Source of the DNA: Hordeum vulgare subsp. vulgare
Taxonomy: Eukaryota > Streptophyta > Magnoliopsida > Poales > Poaceae
Direction of reading: 5' to 3'
NCBI RefSeq assembly: GCF_904849725.1
Contig: NC_058522.1
Span: 433,347,529-433,411,528 of the forward strand
DNA length: 64,000 bases
Below are positions 34,755 through 46,134 of this stretch, in pieces. The translations under genes and the position numbers were made by a program. The notes under the pieces were generated by a model that was not told the origin of the DNA, searched no databases, and worked only from the letters and a program-made list of their open reading frames with translations. How positions within the stretch are numbered: position 1 is the stretch's first letter; the number at the start of each line of letters is the position of its first letter.

Positions 34755-35345
34755 TTGGTTGTAATGGGGAGTATCATATACTTCATCCTGCGTATTTGGG
34801 TGCCCTAACCCGTTACCCGGACCCGAACCGAACCGAATTACCTGAATTGTCGGGTAATACGGATATCGGGTTAGGCTTCGGTTCTCATTTCTTGGCTATT
34901 TGGTTTTCGGGTTCGGGTTTTGGTTTCAGTCTAAAAAATCCGAAATACCCATACTACCCGAATTATTCATACTAGCCAAATTTTATTCATCATATTATTA
35001 CACTCTCATACTAGCCAAATTATTCATACTAGCTAAAATACTCATATTATCCGAAATACTTGTACTATCCAAATAATTCATACCAAAAATTGATGTGTGC
35101 TCAGAATGTTTTGGGTTTTTTTGGTACCTGAATTACACGATCCAAACTTTTGGGTAATTTTTGTTCGAATATTTTTTTTAACAGATACTATTGTGCGAAT
35201 ATTTATTATCATGCGTGACACATAGTAGCACGTCATTTAATATGATACGATATCATGATATGATACTCAATCTTTTTTTTATTATTTAATTCTATGTCGC
35301 TTCATTAAAATTGCCTACTTGACATGCATAATACTACCTACAATT
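34755..35345. repeat. decayed inverted-repeat element rich in CGGGT/ACCCG words
   Basis: The left edge GTTGTAATGGGGAGTATCAT and the reverse complement of the right edge (TTGTAGGTAGTATTATGCAT) resemble each other, as in a MITE with long imperfect ends. Between them, 34793-34930 has many GACCCGAACC and CGGGTTCGGG words, and 34960-35080 repeats TACTAGCCAAATTATTCATA-type units. Class uncertain, and it may be two nested elements. Confidence 0.45.
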
Positions 35346-35354
35346 ATACCTGAC

Positions 35355-35640
35355 CATACCTCGGACCGGGCCGGGCTTGACAAAGCCCATAGCAAAAAAA
35401 CCAGGCCCAAGCCTGGCCTAGCCCGACTGTCGGGCCTAGATTTGAGGCCCAAGCCTGACCCATCAGAGCAAAATCCCATTGGGCCTCGGACCAGGCCCTT
35501 CCCTAAATTGCAAAAAAGACAGGCCCAAGCCCAACCCGACGCAGCTATCGGGCCTAGATCTCAGGCCAAGGCCCAGCCCATGGGCATGGTCAGGCCGGGT
35601 CGGGGGTCAAGCTTTTTCGGGCCCGCCGGGCCGGGTATCC
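35355..35640. repeat. GC-rich tandem repeat, about two 128-bp units
   Basis: Two related units (about 35355-35480 and 35483-35610) share CCTCGGACC, AGGCCCAAGCC and TCGGGCCTAGAT in the same order. The unit contains short inverted words (GGCCCGGCC type) that could fold. The open frames across it (35319-35660, 35479-35844) reflect base composition and no known domain. Confidence 0.6.
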
Positions 35641-35645
35641 CATAT

Positions 35646-36214
35646 CAGGTATACCTATGATACACACATTACTAAGACCTTCCCAGGAAGGTTCCTGGTT
35701 AACATTTCCCATCTTTCTTCTCATTTCCCGCACTCCATCACAGAAGATCGCATTCCCAAAGAAGAAAGTGTCAATATACCGGAGTTCATTATCAGCCGGA
35801 GTTTATTATCAGCAGCCGATAGGCACAGATGCACACATGAATGAATGCCCGGAAGATTTACATTCAGAGTGGCACCCTCCGGCCCTTGTGTACATATGCT
35901 TTAGCATTTGATACGTAACTACCTAAAACTATACTGTGTACATGTATATCAGTATCTGAAATTTAACCAACTCTTTACCCTGCCTCTTTCCTTCTCCTTT
36001 TGGATACAGCAGCCTTCCTTTACTTTCTTTTTTGTTAATAATATATAAATGGCACTAACTACCCTCCCCTAATAGGCTGTTCTTCTTTATACTATGTACA
36101 GTTCCAGATCAGGAAGAGAGAGAGGTCAGTTTGCTTTGCTTCTGTGCAAAAAATTCCTTCTTCTTTACCAGTGCCTAACGCTATGCAGATCAGAAGAATC
36201 AATGCTTCTTCCCA
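35646..36214 (-). other. 3' flank of the RBOH gene, probably including its 3' UTR
   Basis: No gene is recognised between the GC-rich repeat and the RBOH stop codon. The first few hundred bases downstream of the stop on the minus strand (36214 leftward) should contain the 3' UTR. I see no clear AATAAA signal on that strand, so the transcript end is not placed. Confidence 0.4.
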
Positions 36215-39200
36215 TCAGAAGTACTCCTTGTGGAAATGGAACCGAGTCGACGTCTTGTGGCTCATCTCGTGCGAAAGGTTCTTCAGTTCTATGGCCAGCG
36301 TCGGCGCGCCACAGTAGAATACTCCTGCACGAATCAGAATGATCCTTGGTGAGCAAGTGAATGCGTAGAGTCGATCGATGGACATTGCTTGATTTTAGGA
36401 ATTTTGTTGCTGACATCAAGCGATGCAAATGGATAGCCTGTTTGAGCGAAAAACCATACCGACTGTTGAATTCGGTTGCTTAGCGGCAATTTTGGTGAAG
36501 ACTTCCTTCCAGTTTGGTCTGGCAAAGTGTGTCCTCACCTGTCAAGTGCACAACATATGTTTCAGTTTGCAGGCAGGCAGACATAAAAACACAAATTAAT
36601 CATCAGATAGTTTGTGCGTCGGTTCTTCTTCAGAGGAAAGGAAGCTCTCCATTTATTTTTATTATTTATATACTTGATTGAAGACGTGCCTATATGGTGA
36701 ATATTGTGATCCATCAACTGAAAGAAAGCAAGTTTACCCTGGTGCCCGAGACGATGTCAACGCCATGTTTGGCATGATTCAGAGCTTGGACCATTGACAA
36801 CAGAGTTGTTCGTGCATCACGCTCCTCGTACACGCTCGTAAGATAATTGTGCAACTCTATGACACCCTGGTTAAGATTGCATCATGAGTAGTTCATCAGT
36901 AAAGCACAAAAGATTGCTTGGGTGGTCTGTGAAATGAAGGCATGGAGGGATCGCACTGTGGCACAATAAACTCCTACCTTCTTGTCCATTTCAGCAACCT
37001 CATCCATCACTCCTTTGAACCATTCAAATGACATCGGCTCGCGAGTAACCCAGTAAAAATGTGCACGGCTTGTTCTATATGATCTCTTCCTGTTGCTACT
37101 AGCTGTTGAGACGCTGAAGCTGTTGGCACTGTCGTCCGACCTACTAGTTTGAGTAGTCTCCATTGCCAAGTCCTAACAGTTCCAGAAAATTAGGTAAGCT
37201 ATAGGAGAAAGCATCTCAGGAAACTGTCAAAATGCGAACAAAATAGGCTGAAGCAAATATATACCATTAACTCGTCAGCTAGCTTAATATTGTTAAGCAG
37301 GTCCTTCAGAATGCTTATGAAGGGTGTTGCTCCGATTCCGAGGCCAACTAGAAGTAGAACATCATAGTTTCTGAAATCCTGTGCAGGGGCGCCATATGGA
37401 CCATCTACAAGCAATTTTGGTGGGGGGCTGGTTCTTGGTTCTGCCGCACCTAACTCGCTGAATGAAGTTCTTCTGTTAAGGTGCGGCGGGAAGTAGTTCT
37501 CGACAAATATGCGCTTGAGCTCTTGCGTCCAGTCTCCATTTGTGCGAATGTGAACAGTTAGGTAGTCATCTCCAGGAGCAGAAGTTATGGAGAAAGGATG
37601 CCTGAACAAGAAAAACAGAGCAGAAGCAGGTGAATTGCTGTGCTAAAAACTAGGGTAAGTAGAGAAGCAAAAGAAGGCTATACGCACCATTCAAATGGAG
37701 AGATAATCGGACACTGAAGAAAGATATATTGTCCACTCCTGTATCGAAATCCGTAGGGCTTTGACATTTTTATTGTCAGTACACTTCCAGGTAGAAGCAA
37801 CACCTGAGTGAATCAAATTTCTATAAGAACATGCACTTGGTTTACCTAGTTTCATGCCTGTGAACATATTTCTAATAAATGGATGAATGTTCTGCATACA
37901 GCATTTCCTATACAGTAAAAAGTCTGAAACTCATAAATCAGGTTGCCTAACGCAACGAAGAATCGACGTGTTCTTATTCATGTCAGTACTAATGATTAAA
38001 GGCCTGTTCGGCTGTTCACCAGCTCCACGGATCCACGGAGCATCTATTTCTCAACTCCAATATTTTAGCCTGTAGCTCCGTCAGCTCCGGGAGCTGAGTG
38101 TGGAGCGGAGGGACTCCGAACACCCCCTAAATCTACTGATTCATAGAAAAAACATATATATGATACTAAGACAGGCAGAAGAGCACCCAGTGGAGAATAA
38201 ACTAATCAACAATCAACCCAAAATCATGGACATTTTATAAAAGGAAGTTATTAGAAAGGGACATGCAATTTGAGGACAGAAATGCTCGAGTAGAGGCTAT
38301 ATTCTACTGCAGATGTAATAGTAGTGGCAATATCATCTGTCCCACAAGACTACACAACATTGACAATTTTCCAGAATTAGTTCCAGATGTTGATGGAACT
38401 GTTTTAGTCTTGTCACACCAACCAATCCATTAATATTAGTGCTATGTGTCAATGTGTGTGAAGGCACTAGTTGCCTGAAGACCAGGTTCACTTATGCAAA
38501 AGTTCAGTACTAGTACATACTTATCATAGTAGTGGCACATCTTCTTTTGATCGTTTTTTTTTATATGGATAAAAGATAGTGATGGATCAAAGAAAGCTCA
38601 ATTAATTTGCCTACTTACCTTGAGGATTTGGACAGGGTGGGCGTTCGACCGCAAGGCCCGCAGCATCCTCTCGCCAACATAGAGCACCAGAGGGACAGAG
38701 ATGTACATCCATGTCTGAAAAACACGAGGAGACAAATCACACCATGTCAGCAGGCTGCCACGATGATCATCAACGCAAACACTGAATGCTCCAAACAAGG
38801 GCCAGCCGTTGCAATGATTGAACGTGGTGCAGAAGTCATGGAGGATTAAGGCACCGCTGTTTTCCACATGACACCGCTTCGAGTAGAAATTCGCACATGG
38901 TAATGCTCCAAACGAGACGGGATAGTAGACAATAGGTGCCCCAGGATATTATTTAGATTTAGAAGAAGAAGAAAAAAGATCAAGCCACTCGAGCAGGCAG
39001 CTGTCAGATTCCTTGGTGCTTCTAGAACTGCGCGGCAGGGCTAGTTTAAAAACCCGAGCCGTTTTATCCCCAACGTTGATATAGTATTGGTAGAATTCAG
39101 CTTAGCAAACATGTAGTAGTGGGCTTGTACAACTAGCAAGAACGTGCGGGGCATGGGATTCCTCTCTGACATCTGAACCTTCTTAGTACCAACCAGTGCG

Positions 39201-42200
39201 CAAATGGCACTCACGTACCTGCAGTAAAAAATCCTACTACCCCATGCGTCCCAAACTGGTTTAACCTGCCACTGACTCTCAATCTAGCAGAGAAGAACTC
39301 AGAAAACCCGCAAAATAAAAAAAGAGAGAAAAATTCAGAGAAGCACATCGGCAAAGGCATCTGGAGATCGCAAAGCGCATCAGAGAACGCCGATCGCAGC
39401 TGCAGCGGCGCATGGCTCCCACTACAAAAATGCCCAGCGGAAAGGGAAAAAAAGAGAGGAAAAGCAGTTCGTGAGACCCCGTGCCGACTGCAGCCCGATG
39501 GATGGATGGATTGCGCGGGAAGTTTCACCGTCACGCGATTCGAGGCCTCCCTCTGTCCGTCATCGCTCCGTTCCTCTTTTGCCTTTCACTAGACAGCCTC
39601 TTTAATCGGATCCGATCCCTAGAGAGATGCCACCCCCACCCCCATCCCCACCCCCACCCCATGGCCATGACCATCCGCGTCCCCTGCCCTTTTACAACTC
39701 AGCCCCCTCCCGTTGGCCCCGGAGGCACGGCAATGATTTTGAGACGCTGCCACATGCGATGCCAGCACGTACAACGAGCCATCCTCGCCTACATTCACAT
39801 TTTGCCATTGCTCTCGAGTGGGGGTCACTGGTCACGTACAAGCATCACACCCGTTCACAAAGCAAAGCCACCAGGGGAAAAAGAGTACTTAATCTTATCC
39901 TGCTACTAGCGATAATTCAGGGTTGGGTGAGACGGAGGGCAATGGGCACCGAGCAAGCCAAAAATTAGTGGCGTGCGTGACGGGAGAAAGGTGCGAGGCA
40001 GCAGCATCCACATGTCTCCATGGACGGGAGTGAGGAGTTCGTGGCAAATGTGGGATGGAGGAAAGGAAAGCGGCACGCACCGGCCGGTCGGTTCGTCGCG
40101 TCGTCGCGGTTGGTGAGGGGGGAATATACTACTATCTTTGTGCGCCATGTGACTGGGGGTCAAAGCTAATGGCGCCTTTGACAATGTGGCACTCCAGATA
40201 TGGACGAAAGGAAGAAAAATAAGGAAAAGCAGCAGTACTACTGCTTGTCAGTACTAGTACTCCCCCCGTCCCAAAATTCTTGTCTTAAATTTGTTTAGAT
40301 ATGAATGTATCTAGTCAAGTTTTAGTATTTGGATACATCCATTTCTAAACAAAACTAAGACAAGAATTTTGGGATGGAGAGGGAAGAAGGAAAAAAAAGA
40401 GGGGGCGAAGTTTCCCGGGTAATTCATCGTCGTAAGCTTAAAGGCGAAGGCAGAGTTGATCATCGACCGATCGATCACTTGCAGATTTGGGCCTGGTGGA
40501 TCTCATCTCATTATGTGAGGCGGTGGTAATTAAGATGGTCGTGAGGAGTTTGTGACCGCCTCTAGCTCGTGCAGGGTGAGGTGGTAGCAAAGTCGTTGGG
40601 CTTTAGGATGATGATGCCTTAGTTGTTCATTTATTGGTGATGGATCCGCCCATGTTATTCGGTGATGAATGTTTTTTTTTTTTTTTGGATGGAAGGTTTT
40701 ATTTTGTGCAGTCCTACTCCACTCCACTACAGTACTGACAACAGTGCTTCCTTCTGTAAAGCAGCTTACGGCTATTCATGGCATTAATAGATATAGTTAG
40801 ATCTAATCTACTTACTCTATCTTGATGATTGGTGTTAGTGATGGTCACCCATTTCAGCACCCAATACAAAACCAAAACGCCCCGCTTGCCTGATGTAAAG
40901 TGACCATGGCTAGATCCACCAGCAAACATAGGACCATGATCAAGCAAACCTCTTATCTTATCTGTTTTTCCCTAACCATGTTTATCATGGCGGTACACAT
41001 GCGTGCAAATAGTACTAGTACTAGCGCATTCCCCAAATATATCACACCAAGTAGTACATTACATCATAATTTTTTAAGAAGCCGAAATGAAATGAACCGT
41101 TCTCTCGCAGTCTAACCTGAAAATTTGGCAGGGCATGAGCTCTGCTCACTTCAGTTTCTATGATGAGATGGTACCCCGGCCTTCCGGCGACGTCAACGTT
41201 GCGGAGCTGGCAAACACGACCTGGTAGCACTAGTACAAGAAGGAGGGTAGGAGACGGGCGCCGACCGGAATGGCTCGGGAGTCAGCATGAAAGTTTGGAT
41301 CCGTTCGTCATGGATCGAGAACCTCAGCCTGCCTACCGACGCACGTCGGCGGGCCCGTGGCATCGCAGGGCAGCTCGTACTACGCATCTACTCCAGTTCG
41401 AGTGGTACACAGCTACCGTCTCCATCTTCCTCCTCTGCCTACCTCGCGCCAGGTCGTCGAACGCGACCTGGACATTTATGATCCTGACCGGACAGATTGG
41501 CCATGCCGACCCCATCGGAGTAGAGAGCGGAGCACGGAATAGCTGGGCTGTCATGCATTTGCATTTGCACGGCTCGGCTCTACTCGCCCCCGGTTTGAGT
41601 TTGACCCCGTCGCCACCGACATCAAATACGTTATATCGTGTACTGTACTGGAGTAGCTAGCAGCAGTACCACACCACATGCAGGCAGCCACCATGTTGAG
41701 ACCAACGAGCTAGTAGGAGTGTTCGCCTTTTGATGAATGAAAAATATAATAATAATATCTCGGTTTCGCCTTCTATTTACTGGTGGGAGTCACGTCACAT
41801 GGACGGACTTTTTTTCTTTGTTGAGGAAGAAGCACGGTCCTCTCAACATTCTTATTTCTTTTCTTGGCGCACGGTTCCTGTCACGAGTAACGGCAAGTCG
41901 GCAAGGGTTGTTTTTCTCTGATGACCGATGGACGCCCGCGCGTGAGACCGAGATGGACCGCGAGAGGAGGGAGAGAGCGTGACATGATGGATCCGTTTTC
42001 TAGAACGAGATGGCAACTCGTTCCTCGCATCATCAGAAAAATAAAAGGGCAGATGGCAACGTAAATCACTACTAGGCCAAAGAGCACACAACCAAACCGC
42101 TCGACAACGGCGTCTGCGAATAAAGCGACCGAGCGCACGGGCGGCGAGAGACCTTTGCGACGGCGCGGGCCAGAGCACCGTCGGCGTCGCGAAAGCCTCG

Positions 42201-45111
42201 CACACGCCGCCACCGGCAACAACAACAACAACCGTGAAAAGAACCGGCGGGAAGGGGAAAAAAAAGACGTAGTGTACGTACCGTTTTCTCGTACCAGCGG
42301 CGGACGAGGAAGAGGAAGTAGCCGTGGAGGAGGAGGAGCAGGTAGACGAAGGCGAGGAGGTGGTGGGAGTACCAGAACGCGTTGAAGCCGGCGAGGCGGT
42401 TGAGGGGCGGCGGGAGGCGGGAGGCGGAGGCGGCCTTCTCGCCCTTGCGGAAGGGGTGGGTGGCGAGGGTGAAGGAGACGGTCATGAGCACCACCATGGC
42501 GATGCCCGTCACCCCCTCCACCCCGGAGATGAGCCCCGCGTACGTCGGCTTGGTGGCCCCGAACGCGCCCGCCACCAGCCGGTACTCCTCCGGCCCCGAC
42601 GCGATCACCCGCGGGAAGTCGCACGCCAGATGGTTCCCCGCGTGCAACGTGATCCCCACCACGATCGCCGTCGCGATCATCTGTAAACGGACAAGCATTT
42701 TACTTGTTATTACGACCTGCGTTTCCCTGCCACGCTGGGTGGAGTGGAGTGATAGGAGGACTCGAGCGACCACATGGGTCGCCACGCACGATCCAGGTGC
42801 TACACGACCCACCACCGCGCCGCGTCGCCGACGGCGACGGCCAAACCACCCGCCGGTCAGAGTCAGTCTAGCTCGGCGACGCTACTACTACTGAGTTTTA
42901 CTACTAATAACGACTCCAAGGAAGTGAGCGGACGGCGAGGACAGTTGCAGAGAGAAGCTACGTACCTTGTGGAAGGTGATGTTGTCGTCGAAGGGGACGA
43001 AGAAGCGGGCCCAGGAGGAGCGGAGCCAGGTGAGGGTGTTGCGGCAGACGGGGAGGAGGACGAGGGCCATGTTGAGCTTGAGCGTCTCGGCGGCGCCCTT
43101 GGCCGTCGGCAGGCAGTACCCCATCACCTGGAACCCCGCCGTCCGCCGGTACTGCACGAACTTCCACACGAAGAGCGCCGCCATGGCCGCCACCCACAGC
43201 GCCACCACCCAAGCGCGCCGCCAGTTCTCCTCCGCCGCCACCCGCACGTGCGACGCCGCCTTCTTCACGCCGCGGCCCCACCCGCGCCGCCGCTCCCGCA
43301 TCCCTCCTCCCCACGTCGTCTGCGGGTCCTCCTCCCCCTTGCTGCCGCCGCCGCCCGCCGCCGCCCCGCCGCCGCCCACGCCCAGGTTCTGGCTCCACTG
43401 CGCGCCGCTCGCCGTGCTCAGCGGCCGGCTGTAGTTCATGTACGTGTCGCGCTGGAGCAGCAGCGTCTCCAGCTGCCACAGCTGGCCACCGCCCGAGACG
43501 AAAGTCAGCACACGTGTCGTCGTCCCCAGACGAAAGCTGGTGTACACATAAATGGTATGGTATGGTGCGCACCTCAATGTAGCCGAGGTTCTCCGGGTCG
43601 AGCTCCTCCATGATGAGCGACGCGTACTCCTCCGCCTGCTCCTTGAGCTTGGCCAGCTTGTTCGCCGACGCGCTCAGAACGATCAGCTGCTCGGGCAAAA
43701 AACACCAAAAGTTTCTTCTTCAGTGATAATTCTTTTTACTACCACTACTTGGGACTTGATGAGTGAAGCAGAAGCAGCAGCTGAGCACGTGAAAGTAACA
43801 GCAAAGGGGTGATAGTTACTGCAGCAGTAATTAACTAACAGCAAGCGTGACTGTAATTGGAGCTGGGCGCGCAGAAGAAGCTTCTTAAACGCTGGTAATG
43901 GAGAAATGATTCGAGGAAACCGTTTGAAAAAAAAAGGAAAAAAAAAGTCACCTCCTGTACTTCCTCCCTCGTTATCCTCCCGTCCACGTTGGTGTCCACC
44001 CTGAATTGAATTTGGGGGCAAAAACAAGAAGAATGAGCATCGAGAATCTGGTTGGGACGCGCGAGAGCTTGCATGGGAAGTCGGGAATGGCGGATTAAAG
44101 CGGTTGCTTGGGATCCGGTGAAAGGAAATGTATGGGCGGAGGATTCGGTTTCGGTGGTGGTGCGCTGCGCTTACATGTCGAAGAAGATCTGGAGCCGCGC
44201 GTCGAAGCTCTGATCGGAGATCTGGAGCCAGAAGTCGTAGAGCTCCTCCTTGTTGATCCGCTCCAGGTTCTGCTTCCGCCGCCGCGCCAGCGCGTCGAAG
44301 ATGCCCTCCGCGAACTCCTTCGAGTCCACCATTCCTGATCATCATCGGACAAGAACTTCGCCATTAATCACACAATGGGATGGGATGGGAGGAGCACAGA
44401 GGGCGGCTGTTGCCGAGAGAGAAACAGAGTAGGAGTGTGGGATGGTGTACCGATGCATTCGCCGAAGTTGTCGCGGGAGAGGAGGCCGTCGTGGGCGAGG
44501 GCGTTGAAGCGCTCCTCGACGCGGCGCCAGAGCTCGGCGGCCTCGAGGGAGCCGGTGGTGCGGCTGATGAAGCGGAGGCCCTTGAGCGCGCGCTTGGCGC
44601 CGGCGCGTGACCGGTTGACCCGCGCCTGGATGCGCCGCCGCTCGCGGGCCGCCATGGCCGCCTCCCGCTGCAGCTCGGCGGGCGTGGGCACGCGCGGCGA
44701 GGGCGAGGGCGCGGGGGACGGGGAACGCAGCCACGCGAACTTCTTCCGTATCCGCGAGGACGTCGAGGAGCAGCGGCTGAGGGCGCCGCCCGGCGCCTCC
44801 GGCGTGTGCGGCATCGCCGCGGCGCTGTAGAGCGCGGCTCTGGTGGGCGTGACGCTGCGCACCACCATGGACTCCTCGTCCAGCTCCAGCATGACCTCCA
44901 CCAGGTCCTCCTGGTCGGCGAGGAATGCCGGGAGCATGCCCCCGGCCCCGCTCCCCCCGGCGGCCGCGGCGAAGAACTCGTCCCCATAGGCGGTGGTGAA
45001 GGACTCGTTGTCGGACGTGTCGGTGTTGGTGGTCTGGTCGTCCGGGAGGCCCTCCGCGATGCGCCGGTGGCCGGCCCGCCGCGCGTTGCTCCCGCGCGAC
45101 GGCGTCCACAT
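36215..45111 (-). CDS. RBOH: respiratory burst oxidase homologue (RBOH NADPH oxidase), 13 exons, 986 aa
   Basis: Plasma-membrane enzyme that passes electrons from cytosolic NADPH through FAD and two haems to apoplastic O2, making superoxide. Exons on the minus strand: 45111-44451, 44334-44175, 44000-43952, 43686-43573, 43481-42966, 42680-42282, 38714-38619, 37803-37688, 37601-37265, 37172-36978, 36866-36738, 36538-36460, 36324-36215. All introns are GT-AG and the 2961-nt frame is open. Residues 175-275 form the RBOH N-terminal domain. EF-hand loop 276-287 ([12 protein letters not shown]) is canonical and 320-331 is degenerate. Membrane segments start at about 418. Haem histidines are likely among H513, H517, H606, H607 and H619. 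FAD motif HPFSITS 705-711; NADPH sites [19 protein letters not shown] and VFYCGAP (952-958); C-terminus FHFHKEYF. The start is the ATG before WTPSRG; an upstream in-frame ATG (45252) is less likely. The wording of the core ([14 protein letters not shown]) favours the AtRbohE-like clade. Confidence 0.95.
37998..38128. mobile_element. short hAT-like MITE in RBOH intron 7
   Basis: The left end GGCCTGTTCGGCTGTTCACC and the reverse complement of the right end (AGGGGGTGTTCGGAGTCCCT) share the TGTTCGG core of common grass hAT-type MITEs, and CAGCTCC/GGAGCTG words face each other inside. I could not fix an 8-bp target duplication. It lies between exons 7 and 8 and does not disturb splice sites. Confidence 0.55.
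39629..39660. repeat. CCCCAC/CCCCAT microsatellite
   Basis: CCACCCCCACCCCCATCCCC-type hexanucleotide repeat of about 32 bases in RBOH intron 6. Confidence 0.8.
40260..40386. mobile_element. Stowaway MITE in RBOH intron 6
   Basis: Starts CTCCCCCCGTCCCAAAATTC after TA (40258-40259) and ends GAATTTTGGGATGGAGAGGG, the matching inverted end. The right TA is not intact. Confidence 0.85.
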
Positions 45112-45340
45112 GGCCGCGCCCCCGCCCCCGCCCGCGAGAGCAGCAAGCAGGGAGGAGGAGGAGGAGGAAGAAGAAGAATAAAAATAGCCCGGCGCTCTGG
45201 GTGGGGGCTGCAATGGTAGTTGCGGTGCGCCCGCCTGTATTATGACACGCAACGCAAGCTCTCGGCTCGCTTGCTATCTCTCCCCGTCGCGCCCCGTGGG
45301 CTGGCTCGGCTTGTCGTACGCCCGCCCGCCCGCCCGCCGC
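45112..45340 (-). promoter_or_regulatory. putative RBOH core promoter and 5' UTR
   Basis: Upstream of the start on the minus strand there is a pyrimidine-rich run (TTC and TCC triplets, 45150-45178) and a TATA-like CTATTTTTAT at about 45178-45187, 67-76 bases before the ATG. A CCCG/GCCC repeat lies at about 45317-45340. The whole stretch is GC-rich and CpG-rich, as is usual for grass promoters. The transcription start is inferred only, and a more distal start is possible. Confidence 0.35.
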
Positions 45341-45899
45341 GGGCCGGTGATCACCTGGTGGCGCGCCGCGGTGACCACCCCTATCTTCTTCTATTCCTAT
45401 GCACGCATGCACCGCGGTTTTGCTTGGCTTCGCGGTGCGGTGCTGTGCTCGGCTTTGCTGCTGCCTCGCGCCAACGCTTTATCTTTATACCAAGTCCATA
45501 TCTTTTCCTTGTGTGCGCCGCTCGGGCTCGGGTCGTCTCCGAGCCCCCGGAAAGGAGCTGCGGGCGCCACGGGTTTGGCCTGGGGCGAGAGCTGCTCGGT
45601 GCGGCGGCAACCTGCCTGCCTGCGGTCGGTCGGTGTGGGGCGGAGTGGAGTGTAGACTGTGGAACGTGGACCGGACCACGTCGGTCCAGGAATCTCAGAT
45701 GCTTCCAAATGAGTAAAAATGAGGGGGACTGGAGGCTGGAGCGACCGTCGACTGTCGTGTGTGTGGGTTAAAACAGGAGGATCCGGGGACCGTTGATTCG
45801 GAGGGAGACTGTTGTTGCAACTTTGAATAGTTTGTCCTCTTTTTTTTTTTTTGAAAGGTCGAATAGTTTGCCTTTTTTTTCTTTTGTTTGTGTGCCATG
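45341..45899. other. upstream flank of RBOH, no gene recognised
   Basis: GC-rich sequence gives way to T-runs (45840-45885). Overlapping open frames on both strands are composition artefacts without domains. Distal RBOH promoter elements may be here, but none can be named from sequence alone. Confidence 0.4.
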
Positions 45900-46134
45900 G
45901 ATTCAGATTTTACACGGGATGCGTAAAACTAATAAACCAGCCGTCGCTATGCGATTGGATTTTAGCCTTAACCATGGTATTGTCCCCTCGCAGAAAGCCT
46001 AGGGGTTTGTTTATCCTCCGACGACGCTCGGTTCTTATCTCACATGATCTGATGTCGATCTGCTCTCCGATACTTCCAGCGGGGATTCCCGCGACAACAT
46101 TTGAGGAATCACGAGAAAAGCTTGACATCCGCCC

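Larger units (their letters stand above)
38715..42281 (-). other. RBOH intron 6 (3567 bp), content
   Basis: This is by far the largest intron; the other eleven are about 86-815 bp. It holds a Stowaway MITE (40260-40386), a CCCCAC-type microsatellite (about 39629-39660), a T-run (about 40671-40686) and otherwise unassigned sequence. ORFs here (for example 39481-39909, 41160-41660) have no domain. It divides GC-rich exons 1-6 from exons 7-13. Confidence 0.75.

Noticed and set aside
35319..35844. ORFs over the GC-rich tandem units near RBOH
   Set aside because: The translations are proline/glycine-rich repeats that follow from the repeat unit, with no conserved start or domain.
42324..43613. 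Plus-strand ORFs of 120-279 codons over RBOH exons 5 and 6
   Set aside because: Antisense shadows of the oxidase exons caused by high GC content; no recognisable domain.
44342..45412. Long alternative-frame ORFs (up to 356 codons) over RBOH exon 1
   Set aside because: They are out-of-frame readings of the same GC-rich exon, with Arg/Pro/Ala-rich composition and no domain; the true frame carries the RBOH motifs and joins by splicing.
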